This document shows positions 49,296 through 58,263 of a DNA stretch of 63,032 nt, piece by piece. Source of the DNA: an uncultured Hyphomicrobium sp. Lineage in GTDB: Bacteria > Pseudomonadota > Alphaproteobacteria > Rhizobiales > Hyphomicrobiaceae. The stretch covers positions 6,591 through 69,622 of the forward strand of contig NZ_CADEFI010000006.1 of the NCBI RefSeq assembly GCF_902826555.1, read 5' to 3'. Below the pieces are notes generated by a model, which saw only the letters and a program-made list of their open reading frames with translations, ran no database searches and was not told the origin of the DNA. Position 1 is the stretch's first letter, and every line of letters begins with the position of its first letter. Made by a program: the position numbers and the translations under genes.

Positions 49296-49469
49296 ATGAG
49301 CAGGATCTTAAAGAACTTCAGGCACAACGAGAGTGGCGCGACGGCTGTCGAATACGCCCTCATCGGCGTCATTGTCGGGATCGGCATCATCGGAGCGCTG
49401 CACAGCGTCGGCACCAATCTTCAAGCCATCCTTGAGGGTGTGGGCACCTATCTCACGACGCAGACCTGA
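49296..49469 (+). CDS. Flp-type (type IVb) pilin 2
   Basis: A 57-residue second prepilin: leader MSRILKNFRHNESG, then ATAVEYALIGVIVGIGIIGAL and tail GTNLQAILEGVGTYLTTQT. The Glu-Tyr pair and cleavage-site Gly are kept. It has AGGGGA upstream of the ATG and lies 27 bases before the cpaA start. Possibly a minor or alternative pilin. It falls below common length cut-offs for gene calling. Confidence 0.9.
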   Translation: MSRILKNFRHNESGATAVEYALIGVIVGIGIIGALHSVGTNLQAILEGVGTYLTTQT

Positions 49470-49496
49470 TCCGCCCAAGCGGAAGACCATAACCGA

Positions 49497-50009
49497 GTGG
49501 CAGTAGCGATGTTCGAGTATGCAATCCTTCTCGTCTTCCCCGCGGTCATGGCGTTCGGCGCCGCCATGGACCTGCTGACGATGACGATTTCGAACCGCAT
49601 TACTGTCGGCCTCGCTGCATCCTTCTTCGTCGCGGCGCTCCTGTCGGGATTGCCGGCAACCGACATTATGATGCACGTCGGGGCCGGTGCTCTCATCCTC
49701 GCAGCCGGGATCGTCCTGTTCGCGGTTGGCGGGTTCGGCGGCGGAGACGCCAAGCTGCTGGCGGCGGGCGCGCTCTGGATCGGGTTTGACGGGCTCGTCG
49801 CCTACCTGGTCCAGGTGACTCTCTTCGGCGGCCTTCTCGCGCTCGTCATCTTGGCCTATCGCAACTATCCGGCAGACGCCTTCGAGCTGCCCGACTGGGC
49901 CGCCCGCCTGCACAAGCGCAACTCCGGCATTCCCTACGGTATAGCCATTGCGGCCTCCGCCCTCGCGGTCTACCCGCACACGGCTCTGTTCTCCGCAAGC
50001 ATCGGTTGA
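49497..50009 (+). CDS. cpaA: Prepilin peptidase CpaA/TadV
   Basis: A 170-residue integral membrane aspartic protease (A24 family, minimal form without the N-methylase domain) that trims the Flp prepilins. The two catalytic Asp are in AAMDLLTMTISN (Asp25) and GGFGGGDAKLLAAGAL. The start is GTG at 49497 or, equally plausible, ATG at 49509; neither has a strong ribosome-binding site. Confidence 0.92.
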   Translation: MAVAMFEYAILLVFPAVMAFGAAMDLLTMTISNRITVGLAASFFVAALLSGLPATDIMMHVGAGALILAAGIVLFAVGGFGGGDAKLLAAGALWIGFDGLVAYLVQVTLFGGLLALVILAYRNYPADAFELPDWAARLHKRNSGIPYGIAIAASALAVYPHTALFSASIG

Positions 50010-50112
50010 GCCAATTCGGAGCAGAAATTAACGGCGCATTGACGTTTGTCCTTCAATCTTTGGCCTAGGGCAAAGAGTTCGGCCACAAAGGCCGTATGGG
50101 ACAACGCGCGCT

Positions 50113-50913
50113 ATGAAACGGCCTCAGCTTCTTGGATTGGCCATTGCAGTATCGGCCGGCGTCTTGGCGTTCGTCATGGTGCGCGGCATGGTCAACAAGC
50201 CGCCGATCGAGAAGACCGTCGAGGTCAAGGTAAAGTCGAGCGAGGTGCTGGTCGCCCGCACCGACATCGGCCTCGGCCAGATCACCAACGATAGCCTCTT
50301 TCGCTGGCAGTCGTGGCCCACCGAAACGGTGACGGCCGGCTTCATCACGCGCGCCGACCGGCCCGACGCCATGACCCAACTGTCGGGCTCCATCGCACGC
50401 GCGCCTCTCATCGCCGGAGAGCCCGTGACCGAGACCAAGCTCGTGCGCGCCGGCCAGGGCGGCGTGCTCGCCGCCATCCTGCCCGCCGGCATGCGCGCCA
50501 TCTCGACCAAGATCAGGGAAGAGACGGCCGTCGGCAATCTCATCCTGCCCAACGATCGCGTCGACGTGATTTTGATCCGCCGCGTGCGCGGCAAGACCGG
50601 CGAGGAATACGTCAGCGATCTCCTGTTCGGCAACGTGCGCGTCCTAGCGATCGGCCAGCAGATCGAAAACAAGGAAGGTCGCAAGACGACGGATGGAGCC
50701 GCGTCCACGGCGACGCTGGAGCTGACGGCGCGCCAGTCCGAGTTGCTCGCGCTCGCCAACTCGATGGGCGAGATCAGCCTCTCGCTGCGCTCGATCGCCG
50801 ATCTCGACGTCAATCAAGGACCGACGGCGGGTGTAGATCCGTCGGTCAAGCAAAGCACGGCAATCCGCGTTCTGCGTTACGGCACGGCTTCACGCGCGTA
50901 CGGCGTAAACTGA
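50113..50913 (+). CDS. cpaB: Tad pilus assembly protein CpaB (RcpC)
   Basis: A 266-residue periplasmic protein with an N-terminal signal-anchor (LLGLAIAVSAGVLAFVMVRG) and an SAF-type beta-clip domain (VLVARTDIGLGQITNDSLFRWQSWP, then GEPVTETKLVRAGQGG and LPAGMRAISTKI). It works beside the secretin, probably at the peptidoglycan or the outer-membrane channel. It lies between cpaA and cpaC as in other Tad loci. Confidence 0.94.
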   Translation: MKRPQLLGLAIAVSAGVLAFVMVRGMVNKPPIEKTVEVKVKSSEVLVARTDIGLGQITNDSLFRWQSWPTETVTAGFITRADRPDAMTQLSGSIARAPLIAGEPVTETKLVRAGQGGVLAAILPAGMRAISTKIREETAVGNLILPNDRVDVILIRRVRGKTGEEYVSDLLFGNVRVLAIGQQIENKEGRKTTDGAASTATLELTARQSELLALANSMGEISLSLRSIADLDVNQGPTAGVDPSVKQSTAIRVLRYGTASRAYGVN

Positions 50914-50952
50914 GTAATCCTCGAGTTTGGTCCGCTAGAAGGCCTGTTGATA

Positions 50953-52590
50953 ATGCGAAAGAATTTGACATCGGCCGCCGCCCTGTGCGCGGCCCTCATC
51001 GCCTGCTTGGGCTTTGGTGCGCCGGTGCGCGCCGAGCCCGATGGCGCTTCCGTCATGCGCATCAGCGCACGAGGTGACGCAACCCAGTCCCGCTCCATCG
51101 CGCTCGGCGCCGGCAAATCCATGCTGGTCGAGTTCGACTTCGAGCTGCGCGACGTTCTCGTCTCGGATCCCAAGAGCGTCGACGCCATCGTGCAGACGTC
51201 GAACCGCGTGTTCCTGATCGCAAAAAAGCCGGGCCAGACGAACGCATTCTTCTTCGACTCCCACGGCCAGCAGATCCTGACACTGGACATCACCGTCGGT
51301 GCCGACGTGCGCGGCCTCGAGACGCTGCTGACGCGCCTGATCCCGGGCTCGAATATTCGCGTCGAGATGGCAGGCAAGTCCATCGTCCTCATCGGCACCG
51401 TGCGCACCCCCGTGGATTCGAACCGCGCCACTGACATCGCGCGCGCATTCGCGGCATCGAACAGCAGCGGCTTCTCGTCCGAGGGAGCCAGCCAGCAGGC
51501 CGCGAGCTCGAGCGGCAGCATGACCATCATCAATTCGAGCGACAAGACGCAGGGCTCAGACGCGGGCGGCGGCGGCGAGCAGTCGAAAGCCGTCATCAAC
51601 CTCCTCGGTGTCGAAGGCGAGGAGCAGGTCATGCTCCGCGTCACTGTGGCCGAGGTCCAGCGCGAGCTGTTGAAGCAGTTCGGCATCAACCTCGCGGCCA
51701 GCGTCAATGCCGGCAACTTCACGTGGAACCTTCTGACTGCCAATGCACTGCCGCTGACCACCGCCGCTGGTCTTGGCCAGCTTCCCGTCCCCGGCTTTGA
51801 CCCCGACCTGAGCAAAGTCGGCGAGAATGCCTGCGCCGGCACCACGTGCTTCTATAACGAAGGCCCGACATCGAACACCTTCGGCAACTCCGGTACGACG
51901 TCAGGCTGGACCGGCAGCGACGGCCGCATTCAGAAGGCTATGCGCGCGCTCGAGCGCGACGGCCTCGTCCGCACGCTGGCCGAGCCGAACCTGACGGCCA
52001 TCTCCGGTGAGTCGGCGAAGTTCCTCGCCGGCGGTGAGTACCCGATCCCTGTCAAGGACTCGAACGGCCAGACGTCGATCACCTACAAGGAGTTCGGCGT
52101 CGGCGTCTCCTTCACGCCGATCGTGCTTTCGGAAGGACGCATCAGCCTCAAGATCGAGAGCGAGGTGAGCGAGCTTTCCAACGCCGGCGCCATCGTGCTC
52201 GACTCGACGTCGATCCCCGCGCTGAAGAAGCGTCAGGCGAACTCCACCGTCGAACTCCCGTCCGGCGGCTCCATCGCGCTGGCCGGCCTGATCTCCGACG
52301 ACGTGCGCCAGAACATCGACGGCTTCCCGGGTCTCAAGGACGTACCCGTTCTTGGTACGCTCTTCCGCAGCCGTGACTTCCAGAAGCGCGAGACCGAGCT
52401 CGTCGTCATCGTCACGCCCTACCTCGTGAAACCCGTCGCTCCCAAGGATTTGGCCAAGCCCCTCGACGGCCTCGCCGAGTCGACCGACAGGAAGGCGAAC
52501 TTCATGGGGCATCTCAACCGCATTTACGGCACCGAAAGCGCCGCGCCCGTGGGAGATCTCAAGGGCGACTACGGCTTCATCGTTGAATAG
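50953..52590 (+). CDS. cpaC: Tad pilus secretin CpaC (RcpA)
   Basis: A 545-residue outer-membrane channel subunit through which the Tad pilus exits. A Sec signal (AALCAALIACLGFGAPVRA) is followed by the pilus/BON-type N domains (KSMLVEFDFELRDVLVSDPKSVDA) and the C-terminal secretin domain (EEQVMLRVTVAEVQRELLKQ, VRTLAEPNLTAISGESAKFL, VPVLGTLFRSRDFQKRETELV). ATG at 50953 is preferred to TTG at 50947. Confidence 0.96.
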   Translation: MRKNLTSAAALCAALIACLGFGAPVRAEPDGASVMRISARGDATQSRSIALGAGKSMLVEFDFELRDVLVSDPKSVDAIVQTSNRVFLIAKKPGQTNAFFFDSHGQQILTLDITVGADVRGLETLLTRLIPGSNIRVEMAGKSIVLIGTVRTPVDSNRATDIARAFAASNSSGFSSEGASQQAASSSGSMTIINSSDKTQGSDAGGGGEQSKAVINLLGVEGEEQVMLRVTVAEVQRELLKQFGINLAASVNAGNFTWNLLTANALPLTTAAGLGQLPVPGFDPDLSKVGENACAGTTCFYNEGPTSNTFGNSGTTSGWTGSDGRIQKAMRALERDGLVRTLAEPNLTAISGESAKFLAGGEYPIPVKDSNGQTSITYKEFGVGVSFTPIVLSEGRISLKIESEVSELSNAGAIVLDSTSIPALKKRQANSTVELPSGGSIALAGLISDDVRQNIDGFPGLKDVPVLGTLFRSRDFQKRETELVVIVTPYLVKPVAPKDLAKPLDGLAESTDRKANFMGHLNRIYGTESAAPVGDLKGDYGFIVE

Positions 52591-52609
52591 TCAGGCAGGA
52601 AACGCAATC

Positions 52610-53335
52610 ATGAAGACCGATCCCGCATCCCTGCCTGCAACACATGGCCCGGCACGGCTGGTGCTCGCGTGCGTCGCGGTCCTTGCCACGAGCCTCGGAG
52701 GTTGCCGGAACGACTTCACCGGCCCACAGGTCGCCGGCTGGTCCATGGTCGGTGCTACGGAACGCCATCCTATCATCGTCTCGCAGCAACCGCAGACGAT
52801 GCAAATCCATGTCCCGGCATCCACCCGTGGCCTCTCACCCCGCCAGCGCGCCGACGTGCTCGAGTTTGCCGACCGCTCCCGCGCCAGCGATGCCGGCAAC
52901 AGCCGGTTGGTCATCCAGGCACCGGGCGGCGGCGCCAACGAGGTTGCGGCCATGCACGCAGTCGGCGAGATCCGCCAGATCCTGGGCGATATGGGCTTCC
53001 CCGAGTCCTCGATCGCCGTCGAAGCCTACCACGCCGACGGAGGCAACTCGCCGGTGCGCGTCTCCTATCTGCGCTACGTCGCCGAGGCTCCGACGTGCGG
53101 CTACTGGCCAACCAACCTCGCCGAGCAGCGCGACAACGGAAATTACCCGAACTTCGGTTGCGCAAATCAGCACAATCTCGCGGTCATGGTGGCCAATCCG
53201 GCGGATCTGGTTGGACCGCGCACGGAGAGCGACCGCCCGGGCGAACGCCGCGACGTTGTGTGGGACAGGTACGTCAAAGGCAAACCGACTGCCGCCGAAA
53301 AGACCGAAGACGAAAAGACGAAGATTGCGAAGTGA
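52610..53335 (+). CDS. cpaD: Tad pilus lipoprotein CpaD
   Basis: A 241-residue lipoprotein with lipobox LATSLGGC that helps localise the secretin. It contains the CpaD-type domain with RGLSPRQRADVLEFADRSR, PVRVSYLRYVAEAPTCGYWP and FGCANQHNLAVMVANPADLVGPR. ATG at 52610 has AGGA ten bases upstream; the longer frame begins inside cpaC. Confidence 0.93.
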   Translation: MKTDPASLPATHGPARLVLACVAVLATSLGGCRNDFTGPQVAGWSMVGATERHPIIVSQQPQTMQIHVPASTRGLSPRQRADVLEFADRSRASDAGNSRLVIQAPGGGANEVAAMHAVGEIRQILGDMGFPESSIAVEAYHADGGNSPVRVSYLRYVAEAPTCGYWPTNLAEQRDNGNYPNFGCANQHNLAVMVANPADLVGPRTESDRPGERRDVVWDRYVKGKPTAAEKTEDEKTKIAK

Positions 53336-53349
53336 CGATAGGCCTGACC

Positions 53350-54642
53350 ATGTCCAAACCGCTGCCAATTTCGGGTTCCGAGAGCTTCGAAGCGTCCGAC
53401 GATCAAGCGACGGATGGATCGTCCTTGAGCGACCGGGCGCGCCCGCTGCCTAGGATCTCGATTCAGGCCTTCTGCGAGTCGTCGGAGCTCGCTGAGGCTA
53501 TCCAGGCCGCATCCGAGGATCGGCGCCTGAGCAAGGCGCACATCACCATTCAGATGGGCGGCGGCGCGGCGGCGATTGCCCACTATCAGGAAAGCCCGAC
53601 ACCCAATCTCATCATCCTCGAATCGCATGCACCTCACGCCCAACTCGTTGCCGAGCTCGAAGAGCTGGCGCACAGCTGCGATCCCGGAACCAAGGTCGTG
53701 ATCATCGGCAAGGCGAACGACGTCGTTCTCTACCGCGATCTCATGCGCCGCGGCATCTCCGAATACCTGGTCGGTCCGGTTTCGCCGTTCGAACTCATGG
53801 AGTGCCTGTCCGGACTCTATAACAATCCGGAATCGGATCCAGTCGGCCAGGTCTTCGCCTTCATCGGCGCCAAGGGCGGCGTCGGCTCATCGACGATCTG
53901 TCACAACGTGGCCTGGACCCTGTCGGAAGTCCTGTCGGCAAACATGGTCATTGCCGACATGGATCTTGCGTTCGGCACCACCGGTCTCGACTTCAACCAG
54001 GATCCGATTCAGGGCATCGCCGACGCCCTGCAAAACCCGGATCGCCTGGACGAAGTGCTGCTCGACCGCTTGCTGACGACCTGCTCGAAGCACCTGTCGA
54101 TCTTTGCCGCCCCCGTCGTTCTCGATCGCGACTACGAGATGTCCCCGGAAGGGTGCGAGACCGTGATCGACGTCGTGCGCCAGAACGTCCCGTTCGTGGC
54201 AGTCGATCTGCCGCACGCTTGGGCGCCATGGACCAAGCGGCTTCTGCTGCAAGCGGATGAGATCGTCATCACCGCCATGCCCGATCTCGCCAACCTCCGC
54301 AACGCCAAGAACATCGTCGACCTCGTGAAGCAGACGCGCAAGAACGACGCCGCGCCTCACCTCGTCCTCAACATGGCGAACATGCAGAAGCGACCCGAGA
54401 TCTCACCAAAAGACTTTGAAGGCGCGCTCGATCTCAAGACGCTCGCTGTCATCGACTTCGATTGCGAGAACTTCGGACAGGCCGCCAACAACGGCCAGAT
54501 GATCGAGGAGTTCAACGCAAAGGCCAAGTCGACGCAGGCGTTCCGCGATATCGCCATGGCCCTTGCGCACCGCAAGGAGATCAAGACTGAGAAGAAGTCG
54601 GCGTTCGCGCCGATCCTCGAGAAACTCAAGCTCAAGCGTTGA
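53350..54642 (+). CDS. cpaE: Tad pilus ParA-like ATPase CpaE (TadZ)
   Basis: 430 residues: an N-terminal receiver-like domain (about 35-150, ending RRGISEYLVGPVSPFELME) and a MinD/ParA-type ATPase domain. Its Walker A reads GAKGGVGSSTICHN, so the second Lys of the usual KGGxGKS/T is Ser, as is usual in CpaE; Walker B-like MVIADMDLAFGTTGLDF follows. It positions the Tad machine at the pole. ATG at 53350 has TAGG seven bases upstream; a GTG at 53332 overlapping the cpaD stop is an alternative. Confidence 0.94.
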   Translation: MSKPLPISGSESFEASDDQATDGSSLSDRARPLPRISIQAFCESSELAEAIQAASEDRRLSKAHITIQMGGGAAAIAHYQESPTPNLIILESHAPHAQLVAELEELAHSCDPGTKVVIIGKANDVVLYRDLMRRGISEYLVGPVSPFELMECLSGLYNNPESDPVGQVFAFIGAKGGVGSSTICHNVAWTLSEVLSANMVIADMDLAFGTTGLDFNQDPIQGIADALQNPDRLDEVLLDRLLTTCSKHLSIFAAPVVLDRDYEMSPEGCETVIDVVRQNVPFVAVDLPHAWAPWTKRLLLQADEIVITAMPDLANLRNAKNIVDLVKQTRKNDAAPHLVLNMANMQKRPEISPKDFEGALDLKTLAVIDFDCENFGQAANNGQMIEEFNAKAKSTQAFRDIAMALAHRKEIKTEKKSAFAPILEKLKLKR

Positions 54643-54652
54643 GGGGCGTACG

Positions 54653-56134
54653 ATGTTCGGCCGGCGTACCAACGATCCTGGACAGCAGCGGCGAGTGCCA
54701 CAGAACCCAGCGGGATCTCCCGCCGCGGCGCCGCCTCCGGCTGCCGCGCCTGCGAAAGTAGCGCCGCCCCCCGTGGCCGCACCCCCGCGCGCAGAGCCGG
54801 TCGAGGCACAACGCAACCACTCCGAGGAATACTACGACGTCAAGACGACGGTCTTCAACGCGCTGATCGATACCATCGACTTGACGCAGCTCGCCAAGCT
54901 CGACTCCGCGGCCGCGCGCGAGGAAATTCGCGACATCGTCAGCGAGATCATCCAGGTCAAGAACGTCGTCATGTCGATCGCCGAGCAGGAAGAGCTGCTC
55001 GAGGACATCTGCAACGACGTGCTTGGCTACGGCCCCCTCGAGCCGCTGCTCGCACGCGACGACATCGCCGACATCATGGTCAACGGCGCATCGACGACCT
55101 TCATCGAAGTCAACGGCAAGTCCCAGAAGACGGGCGTGCGTTTCGCCGACAACCAGCAGCTGATGAACATCTGCCAGCGCATCGTGAGCCAGGTCGGCCG
55201 CCGCGTTGACGAGAGCAGTCCCATATGCGACGCGCGTTTGCCCGACGGATCGCGTGTCAATGTCATCGCACCTCCGCTCGCCATCGACGGACCGGCTCTC
55301 ACCATCCGCAAATTCAAGAAGGACCGTCTGACACTCGAACAACTCGCCAAGTTCGGAGCTATCACACCCCAGGCCAAGACCATCCTCGAGGTGATCGGCC
55401 GCGTACGTTGCAACGTCTTGATCTCCGGCGGCACGGGCTCCGGCAAGACGACGCTCCTCAACTGCCTGACGGGTTGCATCGATCACGACGAGCGCATCAT
55501 CACCTGCGAAGACTCGGCCGAGCTCCAGCTTCAGCAGCCGCACGTCGTGCGTCTCGAAACACGCCCGCCCAATCTTGAGGGCGAGGGCGAGATCACGATG
55601 CGTGACTTGGTCAAGAACTGCCTGCGTATGCGTCCCGAGCGGATCATCGTCGGCGAGGTTCGCGGACCCGAGGCATTCGACCTGCTTCAGGCGATGAACA
55701 CCGGCCACGATGGCTCGATGGGCACGCTGCACTCCAACAGCCCGCGCGAGGCACTGAGCCGTCTGGAAAGCATGATCATGATGGGTGGCTTTGCCCTGCC
55801 CATCAAGACGATCCGCGAGATGATCGTCGGCTCCATCGACGTCATCGTCCAGGCCGCGCGCCTCCGCGATGGCTCGCGCAAGATCACGTACATCACCGAG
55901 GTTACCGGGATGGAAGACGAGATCATCACGCTCCAGAACCTGATCGTTTACGAGATCACGGGCGAGGACGCCAACGGCAAGCTCATCGGCCGGCACCGCT
56001 CGACGGGCATCGCCCGCCCCGCGTTCTGGGAACGTGCCCAGTACTACAAGGAGGAAGGCAGGCTCGCTGCCGCGCTCGCCGCCGCCGAAGTGCTGGATAA
56101 CAACGGCAACCCGATGGGCGAAGGCCATGTCTGA
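54653..56134 (+). CDS. cpaF: Tad secretion ATPase CpaF (TadA)
   Basis: A 493-residue hexameric VirB11/GspE-like ATPase powering pilus extension and retraction. A Pro/Ala-rich N-terminal extension (about 15-50) is followed by the conserved N domain ([22 protein letters not shown]) and the ATPase core with Walker [45 protein letters not shown] and [16 protein letters not shown] at 54653 follows GAGGGG. Confidence 0.97.
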   Translation: MFGRRTNDPGQQRRVPQNPAGSPAAAPPPAAAPAKVAPPPVAAPPRAEPVEAQRNHSEEYYDVKTTVFNALIDTIDLTQLAKLDSAAAREEIRDIVSEIIQVKNVVMSIAEQEELLEDICNDVLGYGPLEPLLARDDIADIMVNGASTTFIEVNGKSQKTGVRFADNQQLMNICQRIVSQVGRRVDESSPICDARLPDGSRVNVIAPPLAIDGPALTIRKFKKDRLTLEQLAKFGAITPQAKTILEVIGRVRCNVLISGGTGSGKTTLLNCLTGCIDHDERIITCEDSAELQLQQPHVVRLETRPPNLEGEGEITMRDLVKNCLRMRPERIIVGEVRGPEAFDLLQAMNTGHDGSMGTLHSNSPREALSRLESMIMMGGFALPIKTIREMIVGSIDVIVQAARLRDGSRKITYITEVTGMEDEIITLQNLIVYEITGEDANGKLIGRHRSTGIARPAFWERAQYYKEEGRLAAALAAAEVLDNNGNPMGEGHV

Positions 56135-57128
56135 AGCTGACCTGATGCCGATTCTGACCGCGTTGGTTGCGGCCGTTGCCATTGCTGCGACGGCCTATGC
56201 CTTCATGTATCCGTACATCTCTTCCGATCGCATGAAGGACAAGCGCGTCGCCACCGTGAGCGAATCGCGCAGCAAGAAGATTGCAACCCAGTCCGCCGCA
56301 GAGCTTGCCGCCAACCGCAAAAAGCAGGTCGCGGATAGCCTGAAGGACATGGAGAACCGTCAGAAGTCGCGCGAGAAGATTTCCCTTCGCCTCCGCCTCG
56401 AGCGGGCGGGCCTCGAGATCGAGCCCAGAACCTACTGGATTGCCAGCGCGGCCTCGGCCGTTGTGTGCGCTTTTTTAGCCGAGATGTTCGCACCACGCGC
56501 CATGGCGCCCATGCTCATGATCGTCGCGCTCGTCGTCGGCGGCTTTGGCCTGCCGCGCTTTTTCTTGTCCAAGCGGACGGCGAAAAGACAGAAGAAGTTT
56601 CTCACCGAGCTACCCAACGCCATCGATGTCATCGTGCGCGGCATCAAGTCGGGTCTGCCGTTGAACGAGTGTTTGGGCGTGATCGCCAAGGAGAGCCTGG
56701 AACCGGTTGCCGGCGAGTTCCGCGACGTCATCGAGCAGCAGCGCGTCGGCGTCTCCCTCGGCGAAGCGCTCGACCGTCTGACGCGCCGCATGCCCCTTCC
56801 GGAGGTGAAGTTTCTAGCCATTGTCGTCGCCATCCAGCAGCAATCCGGCGGCAACCTCGCGGAAGCTCTCGCAAACCTCTCAACCGTGCTGCGCGATCGC
56901 TTCAAGATGGGCATGAAGGTCAAGGCGCTCGCCGCCGAGGCCAAGTCCTCCGCCATGATTCTCGCTTCGCTCCCTCCGGGTGTGATGCTGATGGTGCACA
57001 CGTCGTCACCGGAATACATCGCCCCCTTGTTCACCACCCGCACGGGCAATCTGTTCATCCTGGTCGGCCTGTTCTGGATGTCGATGGGCATCCTCGTCAT
57101 GCGCAAGATGATCAATTTCAAGTTCTAG
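56127..57128 (+). CDS. tadB: Tad inner-membrane platform protein TadB
   Basis: A 333-residue type II secretion F-domain protein with membrane helices near the N-terminus and around residues 100-145 and at the C-terminus. The F domain includes LPNAIDVIVRGIKSGLPLNECLGVIAKE and VVAIQQQSGGNLAEALANLS. The ATG lies eight bases inside the end of cpaF, so translation is coupled. It pairs with TadC. Confidence 0.95.
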   Translation: MSEADLMPILTALVAAVAIAATAYAFMYPYISSDRMKDKRVATVSESRSKKIATQSAAELAANRKKQVADSLKDMENRQKSREKISLRLRLERAGLEIEPRTYWIASAASAVVCAFLAEMFAPRAMAPMLMIVALVVGGFGLPRFFLSKRTAKRQKKFLTELPNAIDVIVRGIKSGLPLNECLGVIAKESLEPVAGEFRDVIEQQRVGVSLGEALDRLTRRMPLPEVKFLAIVVAIQQQSGGNLAEALANLSTVLRDRFKMGMKVKALAAEAKSSAMILASLPPGVMLMVHTSSPEYIAPLFTTRTGNLFILVGLFWMSMGILVMRKMINFKF

Positions 57129-57146
57129 TCTCCGAAAGATGCCGTC

Positions 57147-58127
57147 ATGCAAGATATCATCGACACCCTGATATCCCCGCCGTTTCTGGCGACGATGCTG
57201 GCGGCTGTCTCGGCGTTCGCGACCATTCTCGCCGTGGTCATGCCGATCTTGGCACGCGATCAGATGAACCAGCGCATGCGCGTCATGGCGCTCGAGCGCG
57301 ACAAGCTGCGCTCCCAGCGCCTGTCCGAGTTCGGCAAGGAGCAGCGCGGGGGCAAGGCCAAGCTGAGGCAAACGCCAAAAGGCTTCATGCAGCGTATCGT
57401 CGACCGGCTCGACCTGCGCAAGCAGTACGACAACGAAGAGCTGCGCAACAAGCTCAAGATGGCTGGTCTGCGCGGCGAAGCCCCGCTTGTCGCCTTCATG
57501 TTCTTCCGCGTCGCGGCGCCGCCCCTCTCGTTCCTCGCCGCGCTCTTCTACTTTTTCGTCCTGTCCGACATGCAGGCGTCCACCGGCATGAAGATGCTCT
57601 ACTCGGTCTTGGCCGCGGGAGCTGGCTACTATCTGCCGAACGTCTTCATCCAGAACCTGGCACAGAAGCGCCAGCAGGCTATCAAGATCGCCTTTCCCGA
57701 GTCGCTCGATATGCTGCTGATCTGCGTCCAGTCGGGCATGTCGGTGGAAGCCTCCTTCGGCAAGGTGGCGAAGGAGATCGCCAACCAGAGCGTCGAGCTC
57801 GCTGAGGAAATGTCGCTGACGACCGCGGAACTCTCCTACCTGCCTGACCGCCGCATGGCGTTCGAGAACCTGGCCAAACGCACGGCGCTCCCGACCGTCA
57901 AAGCCGTCACCACCGCACTGATCCAGGCCGAGCGCTACGGCACCCCGGTTGGCCAGGCGCTGCGCGTGATGGCGAAGGAAATCCGTGACGCACGCATGTC
58001 GGAGGCGGAGAAGAAGGCTGCGGCCCTGCCGCCAAAGCTTACGGTGCCGATGATCCTTTTCTTCCTGCCCGTCCTCTTCCTCGTGATCCTCGGCCCGGCC
58101 GCCATCATATTTTGGAAGTTCCAGTAA
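57147..58127 (+). CDS. tadC: Tad inner-membrane platform protein TadC
   Basis: 326 residues; the second F-domain platform protein: FPESLDMLLICVQSGMSVEASFGKVAKE and ALIQAERYGTPVGQALRVMAKE, with helices at the N-terminus, about 115-160 and the C-terminus. It starts 18 bases after tadB. It is the last plus-strand Tad gene; no TadE, TadF or TadG pseudopilin genes follow. Confidence 0.95.
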   Translation: MQDIIDTLISPPFLATMLAAVSAFATILAVVMPILARDQMNQRMRVMALERDKLRSQRLSEFGKEQRGGKAKLRQTPKGFMQRIVDRLDLRKQYDNEELRNKLKMAGLRGEAPLVAFMFFRVAAPPLSFLAALFYFFVLSDMQASTGMKMLYSVLAAGAGYYLPNVFIQNLAQKRQQAIKIAFPESLDMLLICVQSGMSVEASFGKVAKEIANQSVELAEEMSLTTAELSYLPDRRMAFENLAKRTALPTVKAVTTALIQAERYGTPVGQALRVMAKEIRDARMSEAEKKAAALPPKLTVPMILFFLPVLFLVILGPAAIIFWKFQ

Positions 58128-58206
58128 GCGCGCCGCTGCAAGCCCGCTCCCGGCTCGCCCGAGCCATCCGGAAAACCGGGACGTGCAAGCTCCCTTGAGC
58201 GACACG

Positions 58207-58241
58207 AAAAGGCCTGCCCCCGCGCGCACGGGGAGCAGGCC
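58207..58241 (-). terminator. Terminator of the tadD-like gene
   Basis: On the minus strand a long GC stem (GGCCTGC..CCCG with CGGGGGCAGGCC) is followed by TTTT (complement of 58207-58210). It lies between the convergent tadC and tadD-like genes and may slow transcription in both directions. Confidence 0.75.
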
Positions 58242-58263
58242 ACAATGTTCATGAGATGCTCGG

